Made by a program: the position numbers and the translations under genes | In this document: in pieces, positions 28,373-37,779 of the stretch | Numbering within the stretch: position 1 is the stretch's first letter | How the letters are laid out: each line of letters begins with the position of its first letter | Source of the DNA: Streptococcus zalophi | GTDB lineage: Bacteria; Bacillota; Bacilli; Lactobacillales; Streptococcaceae | Length of the DNA stretch: 64,000 nt | Assembly (NCBI RefSeq): GCF_016481285.1 | Contig: NZ_JAENBP010000004.1 | Location: 1 to 64,000 of the forward strand | Reading direction: 5' to 3' | Notes under the pieces: generated by a model | Databases searched by the model: none | What the model saw: only the letters and a program-made list of their open reading frames with translations | What the model was told of the DNA's origin: nothing

Positions 28373-28429
28373 TTGTTTTTATAGGAGTGTCATGGTATAA
28401 TATAGTCTTGTGAGATTAATAAACAAGAC
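28373..28429 (+). promoter_or_regulatory. Distal promoter and leader hairpin upstream of rnpA
   Basis: TTGTTT (28373-28378) and TATAAT (28396-28401, with an upstream TG) are spaced by 17 bp. GTCTTGT (28405-28411) and ACAAGAC (28423-28429) form a hairpin at the very start of the predicted transcript. Confidence 0.55.
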
Positions 28430-28476
28430 ATCTCGTTGGTAAGACAAATGACTAGATGACTAGAGTTATTATTTTG

Positions 28477-28485
28477 TGGTATAAT
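28477..28485 (+). promoter_or_regulatory. Proximal extended -10 promoter of rnpA
   Basis: TG-G-TATAAT lies about 30 nt before the chosen rnpA start, giving a second promoter for the same operon. Confidence 0.6.
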
Positions 28486-28515
28486 AATAGTAATTTAGAT
28501 ATTTGGAGTCGTGTT

Positions 28516-28857
28516 TTGAAGAAAACCCATCGTGTAAAAAGTGATAAAGATTTTAAAGCTATTTTTGATTACGGCAAAAGTGCTGCTAATCGCCATTTTG
28601 TTTTATATTATTTAGATAAGAATTATCCTCATTATCGAGTAGGATTATCAGTTAGTAAAAAACTTGGTAATGCTGTTGTAAGAAATAATATTAAACGAAA
28701 AATACGCCATGCTTTTATGGAACTATCACAAGATATTGATCACAAAGACTATGTGATTATTGCACGTAAAGGTGTTGAAAATCTTGACTATCAAGCTATT
28801 AAAAAAAATATGATTCATGTGTTTAGCATAGCTAAATGTTATTCAAAGAAAGGTTGA
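28516..28857 (+). CDS. rnpA: ribonuclease P protein component
   Basis: RnpA is the basic protein subunit of RNase P, which matures tRNA 5' ends. The core motif ...[23 protein letters not shown]... (RNR helix) is intact. I use TTG 28516 as start: GGAG lies eight nt upstream and the resulting [13 protein letters not shown] matches homologues. Frame continuing further upstream has no RBS and runs into the promoter. Length is 113 residues. yidC follows after 3 nt. Confidence 0.94.
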   Translation: MKKTHRVKSDKDFKAIFDYGKSAANRHFVLYYLDKNYPHYRVGLSVSKKLGNAVVRNNIKRKIRHAFMELSQDIDHKDYVIIARKGVENLDYQAIKKNMIHVFSIAKCYSKKG

Positions 28858-28860
28858 CCA

Positions 28861-29676
28861 TTGAAAAAGAAAATTAAGTTATCACTATTAGTTATTGTTT
28901 CTCTTGTTGTTTTGACAGCTTGTGGAACTAGTGAAATAGCTGCCAATTCAGACGGTTTATGGGATAAGTTTGTTTATTTCTTTGCAGAAATGATACAGAT
29001 TTTATCATTTAATGAACGCACGGGTATTGGGATTATCCTCTTTACTTTGGTAATTAGAACGATTCTTTTGCCAGTTTACAACATGCAAATGAAATCTAGC
29101 CAAAAGATGCAGGAAATCCAACCGAAGTTAAAAGAATTACAAAAACAATATCCAGGAAAAGACACGGATAGTCGGATGCTTCTTGCGGAAGCTACACAGC
29201 AACTTTATAAGGACAATAACGTCAATCCTTATTCTAGTTTGCTACCACTATTTATTCAGATGCCCCTTCTTTTAGCCCTTTATCAAGCCCTTTCTCGAGT
29301 TGCCTTTTTAAAAACTGGAACTTTTTTATGGCTTGAAATCGCCAATCCTGACCCTTATTTTGTTTTGCCGGTATTGGCTGCTATTTTCACCTTCTTATCA
29401 ACATGGTTGAGTAATAAGGGTATCAGAGAGAAAAATGGTGTTTTAACGGCTATGATGTACATCATGCCAATCATGATTTTAGTTATTGGTATTAATATGG
29501 CAAGTGGTGTAGCCCTTTACTGGACGATATCAAATGCTTATCAAGTTTTCCAAACGTTAATTTTTAATAATCCTTTCAAGAAAATAGCTGAGTATGAACG
29601 TATGGAGAGAGAAGAAAAGGAAAAACAAGCTAAGATAAGACGTGCCAAGAAAAAAGCACAAAAAAAGAGAAAATAA
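28861..29676 (+). CDS. yidC: membrane protein insertase YidC
   Basis: YidC inserts and folds membrane proteins, alone or with Sec. The N-terminus is a lipoprotein signal (VVLTACG), typical of the Gram-positive SpoIIIJ/YidC1 type, followed by five membrane helices and a very basic C-terminal tail ([12 protein letters not shown]) that may contact ribosomes. The start is TTG 28861, preceded by AAAGG. The rnpA-yidC-khpB order is conserved. Confidence 0.95.
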   Translation: MKKKIKLSLLVIVSLVVLTACGTSEIAANSDGLWDKFVYFFAEMIQILSFNERTGIGIILFTLVIRTILLPVYNMQMKSSQKMQEIQPKLKELQKQYPGKDTDSRMLLAEATQQLYKDNNVNPYSSLLPLFIQMPLLLALYQALSRVAFLKTGTFLWLEIANPDPYFVLPVLAAIFTFLSTWLSNKGIREKNGVLTAMMYIMPIMILVIGINMASGVALYWTISNAYQVFQTLIFNNPFKKIAEYERMEREEKEKQAKIRRAKKKAQKKRK

Positions 29677-29686
29677 GGAGACGACT

Positions 29687-30610
29687 ATGGTTTTATTCAC
29701 AGGAAAAACTGTTGAAGAGGCTATCGAAAATGGCCTAAAAGAACTTAATATTTCGCGACTAAAAGCCCACATAAAAGTTGTATCTCGTGAAAAAAAGGGG
29801 TTTCTAGGATTTGGTAGAAAGCCTGCACAGGTTGAAATAGAAAACATCAGTGAAAACATTATTAATAAAGCTGATAGGAAAGCTGTTAGAGGGGTTCCTG
29901 ATGAAATCAATCGTCAAAACGCACCTGTTAAATCTAGTTTAGAAGATACCGTGGAACTTGGAAAAGTGACTAGTATTATTAGAGAATTGGAAGAAAAAGG
30001 AGAACGGATTGACGATAGTGTTAAGGAACAATTACTAGAAAGCAAGAAATCTCCTCAAACAATTTTACAAGAAACGGGTCATATCAACGTTTTAGAAGTA
30101 TTGAGTGCTGAGGAAAATCAAAAAAATGATAAAAAAGAGACAGAAGCGATTTCTATTGAGGAAGCGAGCAAAGATGTCTCAAACTACATTTCTAAAATTA
30201 TCTATGAAATGGATTTGGAAGCAACTATTGATATTACCCATAATAATCGTCAAATCAATTTAAAAATTGATACGCCAGATCCAGGTAGAGTGATTGGTTA
30301 TCATGGTAAAGTGTTGAAATCATTACAATTGTTAGCGCAAAATTATCTCCATGATCACTATTCAAAAACATTCTCAGTTACTGTTAATGTTCATGATTAT
30401 GTCGAACATAGAACCAAAACCCTAATTGATTTTTCTAAGAAGATTGCTAAACGCGTTCTTGAGTCTGGTGAACAATATGAAATGAACCCGATGAGCAATA
30501 CAGAAAGAAAGATTATTCATAAAACGATTACAGCAATTGAAGGGGTTGATAGTTATTCTGAAGGAAATGATCCCAACCGTTATGTTGTGGTAGCTCCAAG
30601 TAATGATTAA
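29687..30610 (+). CDS. khpB: RNA-binding protein KhpB (Jag/EloR)
   Basis: KhpB binds RNA together with KhpA and controls cell elongation in pneumococcus. Domains in order are Jag-N (1-50, GKTVEEAIENGLKELN), a variable acidic linker, a KH domain with GYHG in the GxxG loop, and an R3H domain ending in NTERKIIH. The start at ATG 29687 follows AAGGAGA; the frame is open further upstream inside yidC but lacks an RBS. Length is 307 residues. Confidence 0.94.
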   Translation: MVLFTGKTVEEAIENGLKELNISRLKAHIKVVSREKKGFLGFGRKPAQVEIENISENIINKADRKAVRGVPDEINRQNAPVKSSLEDTVELGKVTSIIRELEEKGERIDDSVKEQLLESKKSPQTILQETGHINVLEVLSAEENQKNDKKETEAISIEEASKDVSNYISKIIYEMDLEATIDITHNNRQINLKIDTPDPGRVIGYHGKVLKSLQLLAQNYLHDHYSKTFSVTVNVHDYVEHRTKTLIDFSKKIAKRVLESGEQYEMNPMSNTERKIIHKTITAIEGVDSYSEGNDPNRYVVVAPSND

Positions 30611-30614
30611 GAAT

Positions 30615-30642
30615 AAAAGGATGGTTTTTAGCCATTCTTTTT
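30615..30642 (+). terminator. Terminator of rnpA-yidC-khpB
   Basis: AAAAGGATGG pairs with CCATTCTTTT (one wobble) and is followed by T residues. Confidence 0.8.
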
Positions 30643-30694
30643 GCTATCTGAGTGGTCAGAGATTATTATTTTTTTAATTATTAATATACAAGTC

Positions 30695-30723
30695 TTGCAA
30701 AGTGTATGAGAAAACTATATAAT
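30695..30723 (+). promoter_or_regulatory. Promoter of the SPFH protein gene
   Basis: TTGCAA (30695-30700) and TATAAT (30718-30723) are spaced by 17 bp. Confidence 0.75.
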
Positions 30724-30746
30724 TTATGAAAAGGAGGATTATCATT

Positions 30747-31649
30747 ATGTTAATCGTAACATTATTACCGTTTATTTTTATTCTGCTATTAATTTTAGCA
30801 GTTGTTATCAGTACCCTCTATGTCGTTAGACAACAGACGGTAGTGATTATAGAACGTTTTGGTAAGTATCTGAAAACGTCATCAAGTGGCATTCATCTTC
30901 GTATGCCGTTTGGTATTGATCGATTAGCAGCACGAATTCAACTACGCTTGCTTCAAAGTGATTTAATTGTTGAAACAAAGACACAAGATAATGTATTCGT
31001 TACTCTAAATATAGCGACTCAATATCGTGTTAATGAAAATAACGTTATGGATGCTTACTATAAACTCATGCGTCCAGAAGAGCAAATTAAATCTTACATT
31101 GAAGACGCCCTACGTTCCTCTGTTCCGAAATTAACACTAGATGAACTTTTTGAGAAAAAAGATGAAATCGCCCTTGAAGTTCAACATCAAGTGGCAGAAG
31201 AAATGTCTAGCTATGGTTATATCATTGTTAAAACATTGATTACTAAAGTAGAACCAGATGCTGAAGTTAAGCAATCAATGAATGAAATTAATGCTGCGCA
31301 ACGTAAACGTGTAGCTGCTCAAGAACTAGCAAATGCTGACAAGATTAAAATTGTTACCGCAGCAGAAGCTGAGGCAGAAAAAGATCGCTTGCATGGTGTT
31401 GGTATTGCGCAACAACGTAAAGCCATTGTTGATGGATTAGCAGACTCTATCCAAGAACTAAAAGATGCTAATATCAGCTTAAATGAAGAACAAATCATGT
31501 CTATCTTGTTGACCAACCAATACTTAGATACCTTAAATACCTTTGCAGCAAGTGGTAATCAAACGATTTTCTTGCCAAACAATCCAGATGGTGTTGAAGA
31601 TATCAGAACACAAGTGTTATCAGCCTTAAAAGTGAAAAACCATAACTAA
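30747..31649 (+). CDS. SPFH/stomatin-like (band 7) membrane protein
   Basis: One N-terminal membrane helix is followed by the band-7 domain (VVRQQTVVIIERFGKY, then LRMPFGIDRLAAR) and an Ala/Glu-rich coiled-coil with AAEAEAEKDRL repeats. Such proteins oligomerise and organise membrane microdomains. The start at ATG 30747 follows AAGGAGG by nine nt; an ATG at 30726 precedes the RBS and is unlikely. It is flanked by its own promoter and terminator. Length is 300 residues. Confidence 0.92.
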   Translation: MLIVTLLPFIFILLLILAVVISTLYVVRQQTVVIIERFGKYLKTSSSGIHLRMPFGIDRLAARIQLRLLQSDLIVETKTQDNVFVTLNIATQYRVNENNVMDAYYKLMRPEEQIKSYIEDALRSSVPKLTLDELFEKKDEIALEVQHQVAEEMSSYGYIIVKTLITKVEPDAEVKQSMNEINAAQRKRVAAQELANADKIKIVTAAEAEAEKDRLHGVGIAQQRKAIVDGLADSIQELKDANISLNEEQIMSILLTNQYLDTLNTFAASGNQTIFLPNNPDGVEDIRTQVLSALKVKNHN

Positions 31650-31652
31650 TCT

Positions 31653-31700
31653 CCCCTTTTCAATAGGGGAAAAAGACCACTCAAATGAGTGGTCTTTTTC
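31653..31700. terminator. Double hairpin, bidirectional terminator
   Basis: A small hairpin (CCCCT...AGGGG, 31653-31669) is followed by a 14-bp perfect stem GAAAAAGACCACTC/GAGTGGTCTTTTTC (31669-31700) with loop AAAT. It separates two convergent genes. Confidence 0.9.
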
Positions 31701-31707
31701 GTCGTTT

Positions 31708-32448
31708 TTATTTCAAAAAGCGTTTTAAAAATTCTTTTGTTCTTTCTTCTTTTGGCGTCTCAAAAATTTCTTTGGGACTTCCTTGTTCAGCAATAACACC
31801 CTTATCCATAAAGATTACAAGATCAGAAACGTCACGAGCAAAATCCATTTCATGCGTTACAATAATCATCGTTAAACCTAACTTAGCTAAATCTTGCATG
31901 GTTTTTAAAACTTCACCAACCATCTCAGGGTCAAGAGCCGATGTTGGTTCATCAAAAAGGATAGCTTCAGGATCAAGCGCAAGGGCTCTTGCAATAGCAA
32001 CTCTTTGTTTTTGACCACCAGATAATTGTTTTGGTTTAGCGAGCCAATATTGTTCTGTCATTCCAACTTGGTTGAGATTAGTTTTGGCAATTTTTTCGGC
32101 TTCACTTTTATCTCTTTTTAAAACCGTTGTTTGAGCAACCATGACATTTTCTAAAACGTTAAGATTGTTAAATAAGTTGAAGGATTGAAAAACCATCCCC
32201 AACTTTTCACGATAAGTGGTTAAATCAAATCCTTTTTCAAGAACATTTTTCCCATGATAGAGAATTTCCCCTTCAGTAGGTATTTCAAGGAGATTAATCG
32301 ATCTAAGAAGAGTCGATTTTCCAGATCCTGAACTACCGATAATCGAGATGACTTGTCCCTTTTTAATCGTTAAGGAAATGTCTTTTAAGACCTGATTTTG
32401 CCCGTAAGATTTTTTAAGATGTTTAATGTCAAGTATAGTATCAGTCAT
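31708..32448 (-). CDS. polar amino-acid ABC transporter, ATP-binding protein
   Basis: The 246-residue ATPase has Walker [13 protein letters not shown], the Q-loop VFQSFNLF, signature [15 protein letters not shown] and Walker [15 protein letters not shown], all canonical. It belongs to the GlnQ/ArtP-type subfamily. It overlaps the upstream permease gene by 8 nt and should energise it. The substrate is an amino acid of unknown identity. Confidence 0.93.
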   Translation of the reverse strand: MTDTILDIKHLKKSYGQNQVLKDISLTIKKGQVISIIGSSGSGKSTLLRSINLLEIPTEGEILYHGKNVLEKGFDLTTYREKLGMVFQSFNLFNNLNVLENVMVAQTTVLKRDKSEAEKIAKTNLNQVGMTEQYWLAKPKQLSGGQKQRVAIARALALDPEAILFDEPTSALDPEMVGEVLKTMQDLAKLGLTMIIVTHEMDFARDVSDLVIFMDKGVIAEQGSPKEIFETPKEERTKEFLKRFLK

Positions 32449-34015
32449 GAGTTGTCACCTCCAATTGCATTTGATTAGCGCCCGTTGTGTAGTGATCGGT
32501 ATCAAGACGTTTTTCAATATAACGCAGAATTCTTGTCACCGTAAAAGTAAGAACAAAGTAGATAATCGCTATCACCGTAAAGGTTTGGAAGTACTGATAG
32601 GTCTGAGTAGCCACAGTATTTCCTGAAAAATAGAGTTCAACCACTGAAATAACATTTAAAACGGAAGTGTCTTTAATATTAATGACAAATTCGTTTCCTG
32701 TTGCTGGTAAAATATTTCGCATGACCTGAGGAAGAATGATTTTTCTCATGGTTTGCCCATGAGTCATCCCAAGTGCAGTTGCAGCTTCAAATTGCCCCTT
32801 ATCAATGGAAAAAATACCACCACGAACAATTTCACTCATATAAGCACCGGTATTAATAGAAACAATGAAAATAGCTGCTAGTGTGCGGTCAATTGATAAG
32901 CCAAAGGCTTGGGCAGTCCCGTAGTAGATAACCATGGATTGTACAATCATTGGTGTTCCGCGAAAAACTTCAATATAGATATTAATCAGTGCATTAAATG
33001 CTTTTTGTAAAACTAAAAGTCCTTTATGGCTTGATTTTGGTGCAGTTTTATAAACACCAATCAAGAGTCCGATACTTGTTCCTAAAATTGTTCCCAAAAT
33101 GGAAATAAATAAAGTCATCCAAGTCCCTCTTAGAAGTTGTTTCCAGTTGTTTTGAACAATGGCAAGAACTTGACTAATAAAATGAGGTTTCTCAGTACTT
33201 TCTTCTTGGATAGGCTGAAGTGCGATAATCTCATCCATCAAAGCAATTTGTTGTTCTATAGAGAAATCTTCTAAAACACTATTGACCTGATCCATAATCG
33301 GATCATCTTTTCGAAGACCAATCGCTAAGGCGACATCTGACTCACTAACCTTAAACCCATCACTTAGTTCAATCATTTGAAATTCAGAATCAGCCATTTC
33401 AGCTGAAATACCGTCAGGACGTTCAGACACATAAGCATCAATGACACCAGACTTTAGAGCTTGTCTCATTTGTCCAAAATCAGCCATAGCGGTCTGTTTT
33501 GAAACATTCGGAATTTGATCAATAAGATCATAAAGATAAACCCCTTGTTGTGAGGTTATTTTAGCCTCTGAAAACTCAGGTAACGTACTGCTATCTGCAT
33601 AGGGATTATCTTTTTTAACCACTAAAATTGGTTTACTAGTGTAGTAACTGTTTGAAAAATCAATCTCTAATCTTCTTTCCTCGGTAGGACTCATCCCAGC
33701 GACAATCATATCAATCTTACCAGAGGTTAGGGCAGGAATAAGACCACTCCAGGAGGTTTTGACAACAATTAATTTTTTACCAAGCTTATCAGCAATTTTT
33801 TGAGCAACGTGAACATCATAACCATTAGCAAATTGAGAAGAGCCCTCAATAGGAACAGCCCCATTTTTATTGGTTTCTTGTGTCCAGTTGAAAGGAGCAT
33901 AAGCAGCTTCCATGCCAACGCGTAAATAGTTATCTGTATCATCAGCTTGGATACTAGTTGCGCCAGCAAATAAAAAAGTGACTGCTGCCAAAATGGTAAA
34001 TAATATCTTTTTCAT
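32441..34015 (-). CDS. fused amino-acid binding protein/permease of an ABC importer (GlnP-like)
   Basis: The N-terminal half (about 25-270) is a periplasmic-binding-protein domain ([30 protein letters not shown]). The C-terminal half (about 300-510) is the permease with five membrane helices and the EAA motif [21 protein letters not shown]. Such fusions are common in Firmicutes. The signal peptide has no lipobox Cys, so the protein is held by its helices. The start is supported by GGAGGTTA. A promoter (TTGTCA-17-TAGAAT on the minus strand) lies upstream. Substrate could be glutamine, arginine or cystine-like; I cannot decide. Confidence 0.93.
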   Translation of the reverse strand: MKKILFTILAAVTFLFAGATSIQADDTDNYLRVGMEAAYAPFNWTQETNKNGAVPIEGSSQFANGYDVHVAQKIADKLGKKLIVVKTSWSGLIPALTSGKIDMIVAGMSPTEERRLEIDFSNSYYTSKPILVVKKDNPYADSSTLPEFSEAKITSQQGVYLYDLIDQIPNVSKQTAMADFGQMRQALKSGVIDAYVSERPDGISAEMADSEFQMIELSDGFKVSESDVALAIGLRKDDPIMDQVNSVLEDFSIEQQIALMDEIIALQPIQEESTEKPHFISQVLAIVQNNWKQLLRGTWMTLFISILGTILGTSIGLLIGVYKTAPKSSHKGLLVLQKAFNALINIYIEVFRGTPMIVQSMVIYYGTAQAFGLSIDRTLAAIFIVSINTGAYMSEIVRGGIFSIDKGQFEAATALGMTHGQTMRKIILPQVMRNILPATGNEFVINIKDTSVLNVISVVELYFSGNTVATQTYQYFQTFTVIAIIYFVLTFTVTRILRYIEKRLDTDHYTTGANQMQLEVTTHD

Positions 34016-34044
34016 ATTAACCTCCTGTAAGTATATTGCCTTCC

Positions 34045-34073
34045 ATTCTATCTTAAATAGAGATGTTTGACAA
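34045..34073 (-). promoter_or_regulatory. Promoter of the amino-acid ABC importer
   Basis: On the minus strand TTGTCA (34073-34068) and TAGAAT (34050-34045) are spaced by 17 bp. Confidence 0.65.
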
Positions 34074-34109
34074 TTGACTTGATTGATAAATACGATTTTT
34101 AGGGTTTTG

Positions 34110-34118
34110 TGGTAAAAT
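34110..34118 (+). promoter_or_regulatory. Extended -10 promoter of the DUF2207 gene
   Basis: TG-G-TAAAAT lies 29 nt before the ATG. Confidence 0.5.
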
Positions 34119-34147
34119 AAATAGGAATAATATTTCTGAGGTTTCTA

Positions 34148-36043
34148 ATGAAAAAGATTATTTGGCTTATATTAGCGTTTCTCCTTTTTGTATTTGGTGA
34201 ATCTGTTGATGCAGATGTTTCTTATACTATTCCTCAATATTCAGGGGAATTGATTATTCATGCAGATAACTCCGCAGATTTCAAGCAAATCATCGACTAT
34301 GACTTTGATAGTTCATATAATGGTCAGATAGTCACTCTAGGAAAAGCAGGCAAAATGCCGGAAGGTTTTTTGATTGAGTCGACACCTGTTGTTACCGTCT
34401 ATCGAAATGGAAGTTTGGTTGAATCAAAACATGAAATGACTGATTTAGCTGATGGCTATAGTTTAAAGATATATAACAAAGGAAAAAAGGGTGATAAGGT
34501 TTCCGTTGTCGTTATTTGGCAGTTAAAAGAGATTCTTTTTGTCCATCAAGACATTGCTGAACTTAACTGGCTACCAATAAGTGATTGGGATAGGACATTA
34601 CAAAGAGTTGATTTTACTATTAAAACAGATTTAACTTCCAAAGATACAAAGCTTTTTGGGCACACGGGTTATGTTAAAAAACAGCCTAATATCACCTTAA
34701 AAGATGAAGACTATCATTTAGAAGCTATCAATGTTTCAGGACAACTGGAATTACACGGATACTGGGATAATGAGATTGTTTCAACTCCTTTTATGCTTTC
34801 AACCAAAAGAAAAGACGACTTTAAACGCCTTGAAGAGGATATTGCTTTAAAACAGCAGATTCTTTTGTTCTTACTTGATAAACTTATTCCCATTATCATT
34901 GTTTCAACTGTCATTTTAGCAATTCTCTTCTTTCTTTTATTTAAAAAACATGTTGAAAAACACCAGCATTTTAATAAAAACAGTCACCTTTTTAATCTTC
35001 CTGATGATTTACCACCTTTAGTGGTTGCAAAATATATTTATGCCAAAACATTGAGATCAGGCTTAAAACGATCCTCCTCTTATTTAGGAACAATTACTTT
35101 TGAGACTCTCTTAAAAGCTAGTATTTTAGACCTCATCGACCGTCAGATATTATCATTGTCAAATGATAAGGAACTGAGTATTGTTTCAGATGAAAAAACA
35201 ACTGCTTTTGAAAAAGAACTGCTAGAGTTTGCCTTTGGCGAAAAAAATAAAATAGCCATCAATCAACTCTTTTCTACCTATCTTTTTAATGATAATCAGA
35301 TAGAATCATTAAAGAAACGTTATCACGGAAAACAGTTAGAGCAAAAAGTTAATCATTTGGGAGAAAACTTTAACAAAAGATTAGAATCAAAACTAGATAA
35401 AATTGATCAATTAGTCCTACAAGACATCGAAAATGGACCACTGGAAAAAATTCGAAGAGCATTTTTACCAAGCGACTTAAACTATTATAGATGGTCTTTA
35501 GCAATGCTTGTTTTTGGATTACTCATATCCATTTTAGCTATAGTAATGCTAGTTATTGTCGGTGTTATTATTTCGTCTTATTCATTGATTTATCTTGGAG
35601 TGATTGGTATGGAAATCATTCTTATCAGTTATTTTTCTATTCGTAAAAATACCATGTCAGAATTTGGTTTTTTAGAAGCTAATGGATATGATGAAGTTCA
35701 AAAGTGGATTAGTTTTACCAATATGCTTCGTGATATTCAAAAATTTGATCAAGTCGAGATTGAAGGAGTTGTTGTCTGGAATCGTATTTTGGTTTATGCC
35801 ACTTTACTTGGTTTTGCCAAAAAGGTTGAAAAACACCTCATCATGACTCATCCAAATCTCGTAAATGACAGTTTGTATCAATCTTATCTTTTTATCTCAC
35901 CACAACTCAGCCAGCAGACAAAAGCCATCATATCATCAAATCATCACGCAGTAAATGCTTCACATTTTTCTGTCTCATCGGGTGGGACCAGTGGTGGCGG
36001 TTTCTCTGGTGGCGGAGGCGGAGGCGGAGGCGGTGCCTTCTAA
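34148..36043 (+). CDS. DUF2207-domain membrane protein
   Basis: The 631-residue protein has a signal peptide, an extracellular DUF2207 domain (about 25-220), a membrane helix near 250, a cytoplasmic stretch, two helices near 455-500 and a Gly-rich C-terminus (GGGFSGGGGGGGGG). The overall plan is that of YdgA/DUF2207 proteins, whose function is unknown. GAGG lies seven nt before the ATG. It is monocistronic or reads into uppP 39 nt downstream. Confidence 0.85.
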   Translation: MKKIIWLILAFLLFVFGESVDADVSYTIPQYSGELIIHADNSADFKQIIDYDFDSSYNGQIVTLGKAGKMPEGFLIESTPVVTVYRNGSLVESKHEMTDLADGYSLKIYNKGKKGDKVSVVVIWQLKEILFVHQDIAELNWLPISDWDRTLQRVDFTIKTDLTSKDTKLFGHTGYVKKQPNITLKDEDYHLEAINVSGQLELHGYWDNEIVSTPFMLSTKRKDDFKRLEEDIALKQQILLFLLDKLIPIIIVSTVILAILFFLLFKKHVEKHQHFNKNSHLFNLPDDLPPLVVAKYIYAKTLRSGLKRSSSYLGTITFETLLKASILDLIDRQILSLSNDKELSIVSDEKTTAFEKELLEFAFGEKNKIAINQLFSTYLFNDNQIESLKKRYHGKQLEQKVNHLGENFNKRLESKLDKIDQLVLQDIENGPLEKIRRAFLPSDLNYYRWSLAMLVFGLLISILAIVMLVIVGVIISSYSLIYLGVIGMEIILISYFSIRKNTMSEFGFLEANGYDEVQKWISFTNMLRDIQKFDQVEIEGVVVWNRILVYATLLGFAKKVEKHLIMTHPNLVNDSLYQSYLFISPQLSQQTKAIISSNHHAVNASHFSVSSGGTSGGGFSGGGGGGGGGAF

Positions 36044-36082
36044 TGTTAAAATCATTTAAAACAAATCATCAAAGGAGTTAGC

Positions 36083-36934
36083 ATGTTTATCATAGATTTA
36101 ATCAAAGCCATTATTTTAGGAATTGTTGAAGGGGTGACAGAATGGTTACCCATTTCTAGCACAGGTCATCTTATTTTGGTGCAAGAATTTCTTAATTTTA
36201 AAAATCAAAACCAAGCTTTCATTAGTATGTTTAACGTTGTTATTCAACTGGGAGCCATCTTAGCTGTTGTTGTTATTTATTTTAATCGCTTAAATCCTTT
36301 CCAAAAAGGAAAAACAGCTAGAGAAATCAGAATAACATGGCAATTATGGGCAAAAGTTGTTATAGCTGTTTTACCAGCAATCATTATTGGTTTACCTCTT
36401 GATGATTGGATGGAAGAACATCTGCACAATTTTGTCACTGTGGCTTTGATGTTGATTTTCTACGGATTCGTCTTTTTATGGATTGAACAAAAGCATAAAA
36501 ACGAGAGTCTTCAACCAAGTGTGACGTCATTAGCAAGAATGTCTTATAAAACAGCCTTATTCATTGGTCTTTTTCAGGTACTTAGCCTTGTACCAGGTAC
36601 CAGTCGTTCTGGCATTACCATTATCGGGGGGATGTTGCTGGGAACAAGCCGTGTGGTTGCAACTGAATTTACCTTTTTCCTAGGGATACCAGTCATGTTT
36701 GGTGCAAGTTTTATTAAAGTGTTAAAATTTATTCTTGGTGGAGATAGTTTGACTTTAGGCCAGTTTGCTATTTTAGCCATTGCCATGCTGACAGCTTTTG
36801 TTGTAAGTATGTATGCCATTCGCTTTTTAACCGATTATGTTAAAAAGAATGATTTTACGGTTTTTGGGAAATATCGAATCGTTTTGGGCTTACTATTATT
36901 GCTCTATGCCGGTATTAAAGTTTTATTTTTGTAA
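36083..36934 (+). CDS. uppP: undecaprenyl-diphosphatase (bacitracin resistance protein)
   Basis: UppP (BacA) dephosphorylates undecaprenyl pyrophosphate, recycling the lipid carrier for wall synthesis. The catalytic regions are visible: [17 protein letters not shown] near residue 17 and [10 protein letters not shown] near 173. It has about eight helices and 283 residues, normal for the family. AAAGGAGTT lies before the ATG. Extra copies give bacitracin tolerance in other species. Confidence 0.96.
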   Translation: MFIIDLIKAIILGIVEGVTEWLPISSTGHLILVQEFLNFKNQNQAFISMFNVVIQLGAILAVVVIYFNRLNPFQKGKTAREIRITWQLWAKVVIAVLPAIIIGLPLDDWMEEHLHNFVTVALMLIFYGFVFLWIEQKHKNESLQPSVTSLARMSYKTALFIGLFQVLSLVPGTSRSGITIIGGMLLGTSRVVATEFTFFLGIPVMFGASFIKVLKFILGGDSLTLGQFAILAIAMLTAFVVSMYAIRFLTDYVKKNDFTVFGKYRIVLGLLLLLYAGIKVLFL

Positions 36935-36950
36935 TCTTTATTAGAAAATC

Positions 36951-36981
36951 AAAAAAAGAGAAAGTAACTTTCTCTTTTTTT
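36951..36981 (+). terminator. uppP terminator
   Basis: AAAAAAAGAGAAAG pairs with CTTTCTCTTTTTTT around TAA. Confidence 0.9.
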
Positions 36982-37005
36982 AAAACTGTAAAACGACTAT
37001 CTAAA

Positions 37006-37034
37006 TTGTAAATAATCTTTTTTTCTAGTATAAT
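37006..37034 (+). promoter_or_regulatory. mecA promoter
   Basis: TTGTAA (37006-37011) and TATAAT (37029-37034) are spaced by 17 bp. Confidence 0.75.
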
Positions 37035-37064
37035 AGACCTGATTACATGTGCGAGGTGAAAACA

Positions 37065-37778
37065 ATGGAAATGAAACAAATTAGTGATACAACATTAAAG
37101 ATAACGATTAGTATGGATGATTTAGAAGAAAGAGGGATGGAATTAAAAGACTTCTTGATCCCTCAAGAAAAAACAGAAGAATTTTTCTATGCTGTTATGG
37201 ACGAATTAGATTTACCAGATAATTTTAAAGATAGCGGGATGCTTAGTTTTCGCGTCACACCAAGACAAGATCGTATTGATGTCTTTGTGACAAAATCAGA
37301 GATTAGTAAAGACCTTAGCCTTGAAGAATTAGCTGAATTAGAAGACATCGCAAAAATGTCACCAGAAGAGTTTTTTAAAAATTTAGAAACGACAATGCGT
37401 GAAAAAGGTGATAAAGAAGCTCTCGATAAATTAAAAGAAGAAGAAGAACGTGACGAACAAGCACAAGAAAAGACTCAAACGATTCCTGATTACACACATT
37501 ATGTCTTGGATTTTGACAATTTAAAAGATGTTGTTCTATTTTCTCGTACCGCTGATTATGAGATTGAGGCTTCAGAACTATTTAAAGAAAATGATACCTA
37601 TCACCTCACCATTCTGATAAAAAATGTCGGACGACCAGATTACTATACGAATGTGATTTATGCCCGTATGATTGAACATGCTAAAACAAGTACAAAAACG
37701 CGTGCTTATTTACAAGAACACGGTATCTTATTAACTAGTAATGCTATTGAAGAGTTGCAATCGATAGAGGTACAGTGA
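37065..37778 (+). CDS. mecA: adapter protein MecA
   Basis: MecA delivers substrates such as the competence sigma factor ComX to ClpC-ClpP. The N-terminal domain ([24 protein letters not shown]) and the C-terminal ClpC-binding domain ([12 protein letters not shown]...[21 protein letters not shown]) are intact. The linker is short and acidic, so the protein has 237 residues against about 250 in S. pyogenes. I chose ATG 37065 because GAGGTG lies eight nt upstream; ATG 37047 precedes this RBS. The next gene starts 1 nt after its stop. Confidence 0.94.
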   Translation: MEMKQISDTTLKITISMDDLEERGMELKDFLIPQEKTEEFFYAVMDELDLPDNFKDSGMLSFRVTPRQDRIDVFVTKSEISKDLSLEELAELEDIAKMSPEEFFKNLETTMREKGDKEALDKLKEEEERDEQAQEKTQTIPDYTHYVLDFDNLKDVVLFSRTADYEIEASELFKENDTYHLTILIKNVGRPDYYTNVIYARMIEHAKTSTKTRAYLQEHGILLTSNAIEELQSIEVQ

Positions 37779-37779
37779 T

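Noticed and set aside
29557-29910. 117-codon minus-strand frame across yidC-khpB
   Set aside because: It is antisense to two well-conserved genes, and its Phe/Leu richness reflects their Lys-rich coding strands.
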